A DNA stretch of 64,000 nucleotides from Burkholderiales bacterium. Its GTDB lineage: Bacteria > Pseudomonadota > Gammaproteobacteria > Burkholderiales > Usitatibacteraceae. Below the pieces are notes generated by a model, which had not been told where the DNA came from, did no database searches, and saw only the letters and a program-made list of their open reading frames with translations. Every line of letters begins with the position of its first letter. Position 1 is the stretch's first letter. This document shows positions 1 to 13,215 of this stretch, piece after piece. The stretch covers positions 1-64,000 of the forward strand of contig JAHCAK010000017.1 in the NCBI GenBank assembly GCA_019634955.1. Reading direction: 5' to 3'. A program made the translations under genes and the position numbers.

Positions 1-1
1 G

Positions 2-817
2 ATCCAGGGCGGCAATCTCGAGAGCGCGATCCAGGGGGCGTTCAGCGCATCGCTGTTCTTCGGAGTGGGGGAGCTTACCCAAGGCGTCGCGATGGCGGGC
101 AAGGTCGCGGCGCACGCGGCGGCGGGGTGTGCCTCGGGCGCGGCCGCCGGGGGCAGTTGCCGGTCAGGGGCGCTGTCGGCAGGATTCGCGGAGCTGGCGG
201 GGCCGCTGGCGCAGGAGGTGGCGGGGCAGAACGTTCCCGCCAATATCGCAAGCAGGGCCGTGGTCGGGGGGGCCGCCTCGCGGCTCGGCGGCGGCGGCTT
301 CGAGAACGGCGCGGTCACCGCGGCGTTCGGGTATCTCTTCAATTGCCTCGCACACGAATGCTTCGCGCAAGGGCGAGATGCCGAGAGGACGTTCACCAAT
401 TACCTTCGAGCGAACATCGACCCATCGCTTCAACTCGGCTTCAATACGTGGTACGACAGTAGCGACAACTTCTTTTGGGGACGCCCAGACATCTTCTCGG
501 AAAGCCTGAGAATGGTTTGGGATATCAAGCCAGACTCATACTACGGCTGGGGAAGTGGGGCGGCGCGAATCGGCTTGTATACCGCAAATGGCGTCTACTC
601 CCCTGGAGTAGGGGCGCCACTATTCGGGGCGCGGGAATCCATCACGCTGGCGGGTTCAATGAATCGTTACGAGTATCGATTTGGAGGTGGAGGTCTGGTT
701 ATCTATAGAGCCCTCGACCCGAGCCCGATGGAGCGAAGCTTGGGACGCGCATTCCAGAATCAAGCCGCTCCGACGTTGTTCAGGCCGCCGGTGCAGCGTG
801 GCCGCTTCTTCGAATAG
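2..817 (+). CDS. C-terminal part of a large polymorphic toxin (Rhs or CdiA/haemagglutinin type) with a nuclease-like tip; 5' end outside window
   Basis: The frame is open from the left edge, so the gene starts upstream. The first ~115 residues visible are Gly/Ala-rich pre-toxin sequence of the kind found near the ends of Rhs and CdiA-type proteins, ending in a GAVTAAFGYLFN-type boundary. The remaining ~155 residues differ in composition and have a PD (Asp codon at 488), a 10-residue gap, then D-I-K (521-529). This fits the PD-(D/E)XK restriction-endonuclease fold of many toxin tips; a helix with a following RIGLYT segment and a beta-rich end also suit it. Known for the families: a constant trunk is exported and the variable tip is the toxin. 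Inferred: the tip is a DNase. G+C falls sharply across the tip, suggesting transfer. A GTG at 65 could be mistaken for the start, but the reading frame upstream continues the same protein. Confidence 0.65.
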   Translation: MQGGNLESAIQGAFSASLFFGVGELTQGVAMAGKVAAHAAAGCASGAAAGGSCRSGALSAGFAELAGPLAQEVAGQNVPANIASRAVVGGAASRLGGGGFENGAVTAAFGYLFNCLAHECFAQGRDAERTFTNYLRANIDPSLQLGFNTWYDSSDNFFWGRPDIFSESLRMVWDIKPDSYYGWGSGAARIGLYTANGVYSPGVGAPLFGARESITLAGSMNRYEYRFGGGGLVIYRALDPSPMERSLGRAFQNQAAPTLFRPPVQRGRFFE

Positions 818-838
818 GCGCGTTCTTCAGCTAATTCA

Positions 839-1744
839 ATGACGAGACATGCCGTGCCATTGACGCTCGAAGAGGCGAGATTGCTTTCCGAGCGGCTGTA
901 TCCGCTTGGAGACGATTGTCCTCGAATCTGGGACGAGTTGGATGACAGCGGACTCGGCGAACCTGCTCGCGTGGTTCGAGAGGCACATCGCGAGCTTGCG
1001 GGGACAAACGAACGATATGAGCAAGTTGAGCGCTATTGGGTCGAATTCGCCAAGGAGCGTCTCGCGGGCCTCGTTGGCCCGATGGACATCCTTCGAGGAC
1101 AGCTGACTGAGGCCTCGGCTTATCGATCTCCGCTTCTTGACAATCTTCGAGCCGAAGCGAAGGCGGGGCGACTTAAGAGCGAAGGCCCAATCTATTCGCC
1201 CCAGATTGAACCGACCATTAAGCGCTATGTCGAGCTGATGCCGGATGATCCAATGAGGATCTCCGTGAAGGAGCGCATTCGCGGTGCTCAGAAGAAAGCG
1301 GCCACGTCCGCGCGACTTCCTGAACTGCCTGGGTTCGCGAAGATGGACAAGAGCCGGAAATATGCGCTGCTCATCGAGCGCTATCTAGCGGGTCTGAAGC
1401 CCGCCGGTTTCGCGCTCGATTCGCAACCAAAGCAGGGGGCGGTCTTCAGAAGAATCGTAGGAGGCGGGCGATGGGCGTTCGTGCTCGTCGACGAATCGTG
1501 GGACGGAATCGATGGCGGTCAACTTGTTCCTCGCATGGCGATCACCGCGCCTGCGAGGGCGGTCGTCCCCGGCTACTTGCCATCGAGTGCGGCAGCGACG
1601 TTTTCACCTGGAGACCTGGTTCCCGGATTTGGCGCGATTTGCTGGTATGAAGCGAGTTCCTACGCTCAACTCTGCCTTGCGTGCGACGCCGTTTCGTTTC
1701 TGGCCGAAAAGTTGGCCTCGCGCATCGACAAGCTGCTTGCGTAG
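839..1744 (+). CDS. Unknown 301-aa protein, candidate immunity protein for the upstream toxin
   Basis: The gene begins 21 bp after the toxin stop and has the same lower G+C, so the two probably arrived and are transcribed together. No good Shine-Dalgarno precedes the ATG. The N-terminal half is charged and helical with no signal peptide. From about residue 175 a segment with an LKPAGF core, then a beta-rich VFRRIV...WAFVLVDES stretch, is reminiscent of DUF4304-like proteins, some of which act as toxin immunity proteins; that resemblance is from memory and weak. Position directly behind a polymorphic toxin tip is the main argument for an immunity role. It ends 55 bp before the convergent end of htpG. 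Confidence 0.45.
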   Translation: MTRHAVPLTLEEARLLSERLYPLGDDCPRIWDELDDSGLGEPARVVREAHRELAGTNERYEQVERYWVEFAKERLAGLVGPMDILRGQLTEASAYRSPLLDNLRAEAKAGRLKSEGPIYSPQIEPTIKRYVELMPDDPMRISVKERIRGAQKKAATSARLPELPGFAKMDKSRKYALLIERYLAGLKPAGFALDSQPKQGAVFRRIVGGGRWAFVLVDESWDGIDGGQLVPRMAITAPARAVVPGYLPSSAAATFSPGDLVPGFGAICWYEASSYAQLCLACDAVSFLAEKLASRIDKLLA

Positions 1745-1799
1745 CAACTCCACGGCAGCGTACGCGGCGTGGCGTTCCAGTCGACCAGGCGCCCTCGAA

Positions 1800-3734
<1,935 letters not shown>

Positions 3735-3775
3735 GGTGGGTTCCCCTTCTTTCGGGCAAGCTCGGAATTGGGGCG

Positions 3776-3804
3776 AAATGGGGGTGGCCCCGGGCGGTTT
3801 CAAG
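3776..3804 (-). promoter_or_regulatory. Sigma-32 (RpoH) heat-shock promoter of htpG
   Basis: On the minus strand the sequence reads CTTGAAA (3804-3798), a 14-nt spacer, then CCCCATTT (3783-3776). This matches the proteobacterial RpoH consensus CTTGAAA-N11-16-CCCCATnT essentially base for base, and htpG is a classical RpoH target. The predicted transcript begins near 3769 and gives a leader of roughly 35 nt. The -35 element occupies the same bases as the likely -35 of metH on the other strand. Confidence 0.85.
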
Positions 3805-3827
3805 CCCCCCGGCCGCTGGTGTAAAAT
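3798..3827 (+). promoter_or_regulatory. Housekeeping promoter of metH
   Basis: TTTCAA (3798-3803), an 18-nt spacer and TAAAAT (3822-3827) form a fair sigma-70 promoter. The predicted start, about 3834, falls right at the 5' edge of the SAM-II-like aptamer, which supports both calls. The -35 hexamer is shared, on the opposite strand, with the htpG RpoH promoter. Confidence 0.55.
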
Positions 3828-3831
3828 GCCG

Positions 3832-3893
3832 GCTCCAGCGCCGATTTGATCCCTCAGCTTGCGGGCGCTCAACAAATCCAGCTAAAGCGACCG
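3832..3893 (+). promoter_or_regulatory. SAM-II-like (SAM_alpha) riboswitch aptamer in the metH leader
   Basis: Compared from memory with the SAM-II consensus, the leader shows the same ordered blocks: a P1 strand AGCGCC (3837-3842), GATTTG (3843-3848), a pyrimidine-rich loop ending CTTGC, the P1 partner GGCGCT (3864-3869), then CAAATC (3873-3878) and the hallmark AGCTAAA (3880-3886). AGCGCC/GGCGCT and GATTTG/CAAATC are each perfect 6-bp complements in H-type pseudoknot order. It sits between the metH promoter and a terminator, and controls a methionine-synthesis gene, as expected for an S-adenosylmethionine sensor. A covariance-model search was not possible here; SAM-V, which shares the core, is the alternative. 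Confidence 0.75.
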
Positions 3894-3899
3894 GCCCCG

Positions 3900-3931
3900 A
3901 AAACCCGTCGCCAGAAGCTGACGGGTTTTTT
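3900..3931 (+). terminator. Intrinsic terminator/attenuator ahead of metH
   Basis: AAAACCCGTC (3900-3909) pairs perfectly with GACGGGTTTT (3920-3929) across a 10-nt loop, and the T-run continues to 3931. It lies 7 nt after the aptamer and 20 nt before the metH start, so it can only serve to stop metH transcription. It is the natural expression platform of the riboswitch: SAM bound, transcription stops. Confidence 0.8.
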
Positions 3932-3951
3932 GCTTTCGAGAGACGCCGACC

Positions 3952-7656
<3,705 letters not shown>

Positions 7657-7736
7657 AGAAGGGACCGGAGCCTCCTTTTTCGCCCTGCATGCCGGGGCGG
7701 CTCGCTCCGGGCGAGCCGAGCCGCTATCCTTGCGAA

Positions 7737-8255
7737 ATGAACCTTGCCACCCTCGAGTCCATCCTGCGAGCCCTGGACGCTGCGCGCGTGCGATATCTCG
7801 TGGCGGGTGGGGTCGCCGTGCTCGCCCACGGCTACGCCCGTTTCACCGCGGATGTGGACCTGGTCGTGGCGCTGCAGCGCGAGAATATCCTCGCGGCGCT
7901 CGGCGCGCTGCGCGGGCTCGGCTATCGGGCTGCCGTGCCCATCACGGACGAGCAGTTCGCGGACGAGCGCGAACGAGAGAGGATCCGCGCCGAGAAGGGC
8001 ATGATGGTCCTCAATCTCTTCAGCGACGCGCATCGCGACACCGCGATCGACATCTTCGTCACGGAGCCGTTCGATTTCGACGCGGAGTATGCCGCTGCGC
8101 CGCTGCAGGAGGTCGGCCCGGGAGCGCGCGCGCGATTCGTCACGATCCGGACGCTCATCGACATGAAATCGCGCGTTGGCAGGCCTCGCGACCTCGACGA
8201 CGTGGAGCACCTGCGCATGATCCTGGAGGAAGGGTCGGGAGGACGGAATGGCTGA
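7737..8255 (+). CDS. Nucleotidyltransferase-fold protein (MNT/AbiEii-like)
   Basis: A 172-aa protein with the nucleotidyltransferase signature GG at 24-25 (VAGGVAVLAHG) followed by the paired acidic residues D39 and D41 (TADVDLVV), plus a third acidic strand (AIDIF). The family includes minimal nucleotidyltransferase antitoxins and AbiEii-type toxins that modify tRNA or proteins. It overlaps a 64-aa gene by 8 bp, so the pair is a unit. A TATCCT -10-like hexamer ends only 6 nt before the ATG and no Shine-Dalgarno is visible, so the message may be leaderless. Substrate unknown. Confidence 0.7.
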   Translation: MNLATLESILRALDAARVRYLVAGGVAVLAHGYARFTADVDLVVALQRENILAALGALRGLGYRAAVPITDEQFADERERERIRAEKGMMVLNLFSDAHRDTAIDIFVTEPFDFDAEYAAAPLQEVGPGARARFVTIRTLIDMKSRVGRPRDLDDVEHLRMILEEGSGGRNG

Positions 8256-8442
8256 CGATTTCGACTGGAGCGTCGCGAGCTGGGAGGGCAGCCGCCGTGC
8301 CCAGATCCGGCGCTGGATGTCGATGACCCTGCGGGAGCGCCTCGAGATGCTGGAGGAAATGGCGCGCCTCGCACGGCACATGGAAGAGATCCGCCGGAGG
8401 CGGCCGGCGGGCGAGGCGGTCGACGGCGGTCAGGCCCGTTGA
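8248..8442 (+). CDS. Small partner protein of the nucleotidyltransferase
   Basis: 64 aa, strongly charged and helical, with a core R-Q/I-R-R-W...LRERLEMLEEMARLARH. A GGGAGGA lies 4-5 nt before the ATG, and the gene overlaps the end of the nucleotidyltransferase by 8 bp, implying translational coupling. Similar small proteins accompany nucleotidyltransferases of this kind in other proteobacteria (recalled, not searched). It could be the second half of a toxin-antitoxin pair or a substrate-recognition partner; which of the two would be the toxin cannot be told. Confidence 0.55.
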   Translation: MADDFDWSVASWEGSRRAQIRRWMSMTLRERLEMLEEMARLARHMEEIRRRRPAGEAVDGGQAR

Positions 8443-8452
8443 GGCGGGGTCG

Positions 8453-9427
8453 ATGAGCGCCGTCCTGCGCAGGGCGCTGGCCGGCATGATCGCCTGCGTC
8501 GTGGCACTCTCCGCCACGGCCGACTGGCAACCCGCGAAGCCCGTGAAGCTCGTCGTGCCCTTCGCCCCCGGCGGCCAGCCCGACGTGGTGGCGCGCACCC
8601 TCGCCGAGCCGCTCGGCAGGGCGCTCGGGCAGCCCGTGGTGGTCGAGAACCGCCCCGGCGCGGGCGGCAACATCGCCGCCGACCTCGTGGCGAAGAGCGC
8701 GCCCGACGGCCACACGCTGCTCATGGGCACCAACGGCCCGCTCGCGCTGAGCGTCGTGATCTACAAGTCGGTGCCCTTCGACCCGCTGCGCGACTTCGCG
8801 CCGGTGACGCTCGTGGGCACGGCGCCCAACCTCATCGCCGTGCAGCCCGCGCTCGGCGTGGCCACCATCGGCGAGCTGGTCGCCATGGCGCGTGCGGAAC
8901 CCGGGAAGCTCAACTACGCTTCCGTCGGCAAGGGCAGCATCTCGCAGCTTTCGATGGAGATGCTCAACGCCATGGCCGGCATCCGCGTCGAGCACATTCC
9001 CTACAACGGCGGCGCGCCGGCGATGGCCGCACTCCTCGCGGGCGACGTGCAGGTGCTCTCGCTCAACCCCACGGCGCTGCTGCCGCAGGTGAAGGCGGGC
9101 AAGGCGCGGCTCCTCGCTCAGACGGGCGCTCGCCGCTCCGCGCACCTGCCCGACGTGCCGACCGTCGCCGAATCCGGCTACCTGGGCTTCGAGGCCGGCG
9201 TGTGGATGGCGGTCGTGGCCCCCGCGAAGACGCCGCCGGAGGCCCTCGCGCGGCTCAATGCCGAGCTCGTGCGCATCATCCGCGACCCCGCGCTCAAGGC
9301 GACGCTGTGGGACAGGCAGGGCATCGATGCGGTAGGCTCCCCGCCCGTGGAAGTCACCCGCACGATGCGCGCGGAGATCGACAAGTGGCGAGGCGTCGCA
9401 AGCAAGGCCAACCTGGCGGTGGACTGA
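8453..9427 (+). CDS. Tripartite tricarboxylate transporter substrate-binding protein (Bug/TctC family)
   Basis: A 324-aa periplasmic solute-binding protein. An N-terminal signal peptide (about residues 1-24, ending SATA-DW) precedes the family motifs KLVVPFAPGGQPDVVART, VENRPGAGGNIAAD, a KLNYAS segment and VPTVAESG. Members bind carboxylates or related small organic compounds for TctAB permeases, but no tctA or tctB is near, as is usual for the very numerous orphan Bug proteins of betaproteobacteria. Ligand unknown. The start ATG is 10 bp after the small nucleotidyltransferase partner. Confidence 0.9.
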   Translation: MSAVLRRALAGMIACVVALSATADWQPAKPVKLVVPFAPGGQPDVVARTLAEPLGRALGQPVVVENRPGAGGNIAADLVAKSAPDGHTLLMGTNGPLALSVVIYKSVPFDPLRDFAPVTLVGTAPNLIAVQPALGVATIGELVAMARAEPGKLNYASVGKGSISQLSMEMLNAMAGIRVEHIPYNGGAPAMAALLAGDVQVLSLNPTALLPQVKAGKARLLAQTGARRSAHLPDVPTVAESGYLGFEAGVWMAVVAPAKTPPEALARLNAELVRIIRDPALKATLWDRQGIDAVGSPPVEVTRTMRAEIDKWRGVASKANLAVD

Positions 9428-9495
9428 AGGCGCAGGCGCCCGCGCAGCCGGCGCCCGATGTCGCGCCGCCCACGCGCAAGGCCGCGGTCGCCGAG

Positions 9496-10908
9496 GTGCT
9501 GCGCGCGGTCGTCACCGGCCGCCTCGTGGGGCTCACCATCGGCTGGGGCGTTCGGCTCATGGCCGCCTTCGTCCTCGGCTTCGGCGCGATCTTCCTTTTC
9601 ATCGGCTGGCAGCTCGGCGTGAAGCCCGTGGTGGAGGCGTGGGAGTTCCGGCCGTACACGGGCCGCGCCGAGGGCCGCATCGTGGAAAGTTGGGTCGCGC
9701 TCGAGCTGGACCCCACGCGCATCGGGCCCGCGGGCTTCTGGCGCGCGACCGCGAAGGCCTCCCCTTGCGCGGTGGTGGAGTACGCGGGCGACTGGGGCGA
9801 GGCCACGCGGCGCGCCTTCTGCGGCAACCGGCTTCGCTTCAGCGAGTCCTACACGCTGCACGACCTGGAGAGCATGGCGCCCGGCATCCCGTTCGCGTGG
9901 GTGCGGGATGCCGCCGGCATCGCGGTGCCGGAGGTCCGCCTTTCGCCCGCGGCGCACGCGTGGCTCGCGAAGGCGAAGCCCGACGGGTGGCTTCGCGCGG
10001 GCAGCCCGCCGCCGACGATGCTCGCGCAGCTCATGGTGGAGTCCGACCAGCCCGTGGACCTCGCGGTGCGAAGCTGGGCCGCGCCGTCGCCCGTGTTCCC
10101 GCTGGCGCTGGACCCGGCCTCGCCCGCGGGGGCGATGCCCGAGGCTTACGTGCGCGAGCGCCGCACGGTCGGCGGCATCGGGCTCATGGGCCTCGTGTTC
10201 ATCGCCGTGGGCTTCGGCGTGTGGTTCGCGGGCACCGCCGTGCTGCTGCCGGCGCTGCCGCTGCCGTTGCATCTCGTCCTCGCCGCGCTTCCGCTCGCGG
10301 CCCTGCCCGCGTGGGGCGACGAGCTGCCGCGATATCTCCGGCACCTGAACCCCGACATGGCCGAAGTCGTCGGCGATGTCCTGGGCGACATCGACATCAC
10401 CGGGCGGTTGGTCGCGAGCGAGCCCGGCGCGGCGATGCTGGCCGACGGCGAAGTGCTGCGCTGGCCGGCCGGCGGCGGCGCGCACGCCGGGACCTTCGGG
10501 CGCCTGCGCCTCGCGAAGCCCGACCCCGCGCCGCGCGACGGCGACGAGGCGCTGGCGAAACTCACGGCGCTCGCGGGCGCGCAGGTCGCCGCGATGCCCG
10601 CCGCGGAACGCGAGGCGCTCTTCGCGCGGCTCGAGGCGGACAAGGGCGCCGGCCGCCCCGATGCGGGCCTCGCCTTCGTGCCGGCGGCGCGCGCGGCCGT
10701 CCTCGACCCGCAGGCGCCGGAAGCGGTGAGGAAGGCGGCCGGCAGCTTCCTCTGGGCCTGGGTCACGCAGCCGGTGGAGGAGCCGTGGCCGCGCGACGCC
10801 GGCTTTCGCGAGCGCGTGCGCATTTTCCGGTCGCTCGCGGATGTCCCCGTGACGGGCGTGCCCGTGATGTCCAAATCCGTCGCCGACCGGGCGGCGCAGC
10901 GCCGCTAG
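9496..10908 (+). CDS. Unknown membrane protein
   Basis: About 470 aa if the GTG at 9496 is used; the frame is open further upstream and overlaps the previous gene, and no start has a convincing ribosome site, so the 5' end is uncertain. A hydrophobic segment lies near the N-terminus (LMAAFVLGFGAIFLFIGW). A soluble, probably extracytoplasmic domain of about 190 residues follows, then a second hydrophobic cluster of two or three helices (GLVFIAVGFGVWFAG and onward), then a cytoplasmic tail rich in Ala and charged residues. The middle domain contains two cysteines. The architecture recalls DUF3592-like membrane proteins but I do not recognise the family. It converges with the lipase gene, the stops being 4 bp apart. 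Confidence 0.6.
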   Translation: MLRAVVTGRLVGLTIGWGVRLMAAFVLGFGAIFLFIGWQLGVKPVVEAWEFRPYTGRAEGRIVESWVALELDPTRIGPAGFWRATAKASPCAVVEYAGDWGEATRRAFCGNRLRFSESYTLHDLESMAPGIPFAWVRDAAGIAVPEVRLSPAAHAWLAKAKPDGWLRAGSPPPTMLAQLMVESDQPVDLAVRSWAAPSPVFPLALDPASPAGAMPEAYVRERRTVGGIGLMGLVFIAVGFGVWFAGTAVLLPALPLPLHLVLAALPLAALPAWGDELPRYLRHLNPDMAEVVGDVLGDIDITGRLVASEPGAAMLADGEVLRWPAGGGAHAGTFGRLRLAKPDPAPRDGDEALAKLTALAGAQVAAMPAAEREALFARLEADKGAGRPDAGLAFVPAARAAVLDPQAPEAVRKAAGSFLWAWVTQPVEEPWPRDAGFRERVRIFRSLADVPVTGVPVMSKSVADRAAQRR

Positions 10909-10912
10909 GCGC

Positions 10913-12025
10913 TCACAGCGGCAGCACGCGCGAGAGGTCCGGCCGCTCGGCGAAGGCGAGGAACTCGTCGCCCAGCCGCTCGCTCTCGGCCACCGCCTTC
11001 TTCCAGTACGCGAGCCGGCCCTCGTAGTCGCTCTCGAAGCGCTTGAAGTCGTTGCGGTCGGGGAGCTTGCCGAAGGGAAGCCGCGCCAGGTACTCGCGCG
11101 ATGGCGACACGAGCACCACGTTGTCCAGCCACTCGCCGCGCGCGCGCCGCCATGGCAGCGCCTTGTCGAGCCACCCGGGGATGATGCGGTCGGTGAAGTG
11201 CGGGTAGAGCACGAGCCCCTCGCTTCGCGAGTAGGGCAGGTGCAGGTGGTAGTCGATGAGCCCGCCGTCCCAGTAGACCCCGGCCGGCGCGCGCGGGATG
11301 TCGGGCACGGCCTCGATCACCATCGGGATCGCTGCGGAGGCGACCAGCGCCTCGCGCAGGTTGTCGCGGTCGAGCGCCACGGCGTGCGTGTGGAAGGCGT
11401 CGAAGCGGATGGGCGCCGGGCCGCCCGCGGGCAGGAGGTTGCCGGCGACACCCGCGTCGTCGAGGAAGGGCGGCCGCTCGCGGGCGTCGTGGAAGACGGT
11501 GCGTTCGAGGAAGTGGCGCAGGTGGCGGCGGCCGGCGAGGTTCGCGAACGCGGCGGCGCCGAAGCCCAGCGTGCGGCGCACGCCCGCGTCGCGCGTGAGC
11601 AGGCCCCGCCCGCGCACGGCGAGGATGTGCAGGCGCAGGCCGGGGCTGGCGAGGATTTCCTCCTCGTGGCCGTCGAAGAGCGCGCAGAGCATCTCGCGCA
11701 CCTTGCGCGTGACGAGCGCGGCGCCGGGGCGGGGCGGGTAGCGCTGCTCGGCGTAGAGGCGCGCGAGCTCTCCCAGCCCCGTGGCGGGATCGCTCCGGCA
11801 GGCGGCGGCGAAGCGCCACGCGCCGATCGAGGCGCCGATCAGGTGGCGCACGCGAGGGCTCTTCGGCAGCCAGTCGCCGAAGAGCGCGAGGTCGAGGCCG
11901 TTGAGGCCCAGCGCCTTCGGCCCGCCGGCGGCGCCGGGGATGATCGCCACGTCCTCGGCGCGAAGGCCGCGCTCGCGCAGGCGCCCGAGCGCGCGCGGCC
12001 CGGCGCGCACGACGATCGCGCTCAT
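10913..12025 (-). CDS. Patatin-like phospholipase/esterase
   Basis: 370 aa with the patatin catalytic pair: the nucleophile elbow GASIG (S66) and the DGG motif (D253 in WDGGLIDYH). An oxyanion-type glycine run (GAAGGPKALG) lies near residue 31. Patatin proteins hydrolyse acyl chains of membrane lipids. There is no signal peptide, so it is probably cytoplasmic. GGAAGGGG lies just ahead of the ATG, and a TAGAAT hexamer on this strand at 12078-12073 may be its -10. It stands alone, divergent from the flavin reductase gene. Confidence 0.85.
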   Translation of the reverse strand: MSAIVVRAGPRALGRLRERGLRAEDVAIIPGAAGGPKALGLNGLDLALFGDWLPKSPRVRHLIGASIGAWRFAAACRSDPATGLGELARLYAEQRYPPRPGAALVTRKVREMLCALFDGHEEEILASPGLRLHILAVRGRGLLTRDAGVRRTLGFGAAAFANLAGRRHLRHFLERTVFHDARERPPFLDDAGVAGNLLPAGGPAPIRFDAFHTHAVALDRDNLREALVASAAIPMVIEAVPDIPRAPAGVYWDGGLIDYHLHLPYSRSEGLVLYPHFTDRIIPGWLDKALPWRRARGEWLDNVVLVSPSREYLARLPFGKLPDRNDFKRFESDYEGRLAYWKKAVAESERLGDEFLAFAERPDLSRVLPL

Positions 12026-12072
12026 GGCCCCTTCCGTGGACGCATCCTGGATCCTCCCGCGGCGACGACCCG

Positions 12073-12119
12073 ATTCTATCCGAGCCGCCGCGATGCCCCG
12101 CCGCCGGCCGTGCTAGATT
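12073..12119. promoter_or_regulatory. Divergent -10 elements for the patatin and flavin-reductase genes
   Basis: TAGAAT on the minus strand (12078-12073) lies 48 nt before the patatin start, and TAGATT on the plus strand (12114-12119) lies 34 nt before the reductase start. Similar TAnnnT hexamers occur at about this distance ahead of several other genes in the window. No clear -35 hexamers are visible. Confidence 0.35.
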
Positions 12120-12152
12120 GGGGGCCTTCCGAATCGCCCCGGCCGCGCCCCC

Positions 12153-13214
12153 ATGCCGATCCTCTTCAGCCCCGTGACGCTGCGCTCCGTCACGATCCCG
12201 AACCGCGTCTTCGTCTCGCCCATGTGCCAGTACTCGGCCGACGACGGCATCCCCAACGAGTGGCACATGGTCCACCTCGGCAGCCGCGCGGTGGGCGGCG
12301 CCGGGCTGGTGATCACGGAGGCGAGCGCCGTTTCTCCCGCCGGGCGCATCACGCCGTGGGACACGGGGATCTGGTCGCCGCAGCAGGTGGAGGCGTGGAA
12401 GCCCATCGTGGCCTTCATTCGCGCGCAGGGCTCGGTGCCGGGCATCCAGCTCGCGCACGCGGGGCGCAAGGCCGCGTGCGACAAGCCGTGGAACGGCGGC
12501 AAGCCGCTCGCGCGCGACGCCGGCGGCTGGCGCACCTGGGGCCCGAGCGAGGCGGCCTTCGGCGACTACCCCGCGCCGCGCGCCATGTCGGTCGCGGACC
12601 TCGAGGCGTGCATGGCGGATTTCCGGCTCGCCGCCGACCGCGCGCTGCAGGCCGGGTTCGAGGTGGCCGAGGTGCACGCGGCCCACGGCTACCTGCTGCA
12701 CGAGTTCCTCTCGCCGCTCTCCAACCTGCGCGAGGACGAGTTCGGCGGCTCGCTCTCCAACCGCATGCGCTTCCCGCTGGCGGTGGTGCGCGCGGTGCGC
12801 GACGCGTGGCCGGCGGAGAAGCCCGTGATGGTGCGCATCTCGGCCTCCGACTGGAAGGAGGGCGGCTGGGACATCGAGCAGTCCATCGCGTTCTGCCGCG
12901 AGCTGAAGGCGCTGGGCGTGGACATGGTCGACGTCTCCAGCGGCGGCAACGCGGCCGACCAGAAGATCACGCTGGGGCCGGGCTACCAGGTGCCCTTCGC
13001 CGCGGCCATCCGCCGCGATGCCGGCATCCCGACCGCCGCCGTGGGGCTCATCACCGAGCCGGTGCAGGCCGAGCACATCCTGCACACGGGGCAGGCCGAC
13101 GCGGTGTGCCTCGCGCGCGCGATGCTGCGCGACCCCTACTGGCCGCGGCACGCCGCCAAGGCGCTCGGCGTCGCCATGCCCTGGCCCGCCCAGTACAAGC
13201 GCTGCGAAACCTAG
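12153..13214 (+). CDS. Old-yellow-enzyme family NADH:flavin oxidoreductase (YqjM/NamA class)
   Basis: 353 aa FMN-dependent ene-reductase. The class-specific cysteine is present at C25 in SPMCQYSA, the position of the redox-modulating Cys of YqjM, as are the substrate-binding HAAH motif (EVHAAHGYL), the HAGRK loop and the C-terminal flavin phosphate site (LARAMLRDPYW). Family enzymes reduce activated C=C bonds of enones, nitroesters and similar electrophiles with NADPH or NADH; the physiological substrate is unknown. The next gene, a YfcG-type glutathione transferase, lies beyond a palindromic repeat and may share an electrophile-stress role. Confidence 0.9.
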   Translation: MPILFSPVTLRSVTIPNRVFVSPMCQYSADDGIPNEWHMVHLGSRAVGGAGLVITEASAVSPAGRITPWDTGIWSPQQVEAWKPIVAFIRAQGSVPGIQLAHAGRKAACDKPWNGGKPLARDAGGWRTWGPSEAAFGDYPAPRAMSVADLEACMADFRLAADRALQAGFEVAEVHAAHGYLLHEFLSPLSNLREDEFGGSLSNRMRFPLAVVRAVRDAWPAEKPVMVRISASDWKEGGWDIEQSIAFCRELKALGVDMVDVSSGGNAADQKITLGPGYQVPFAAAIRRDAGIPTAAVGLITEPVQAEHILHTGQADAVCLARAMLRDPYWPRHAAKALGVAMPWPAQYKRCET

Positions 13215-13215
13215 C

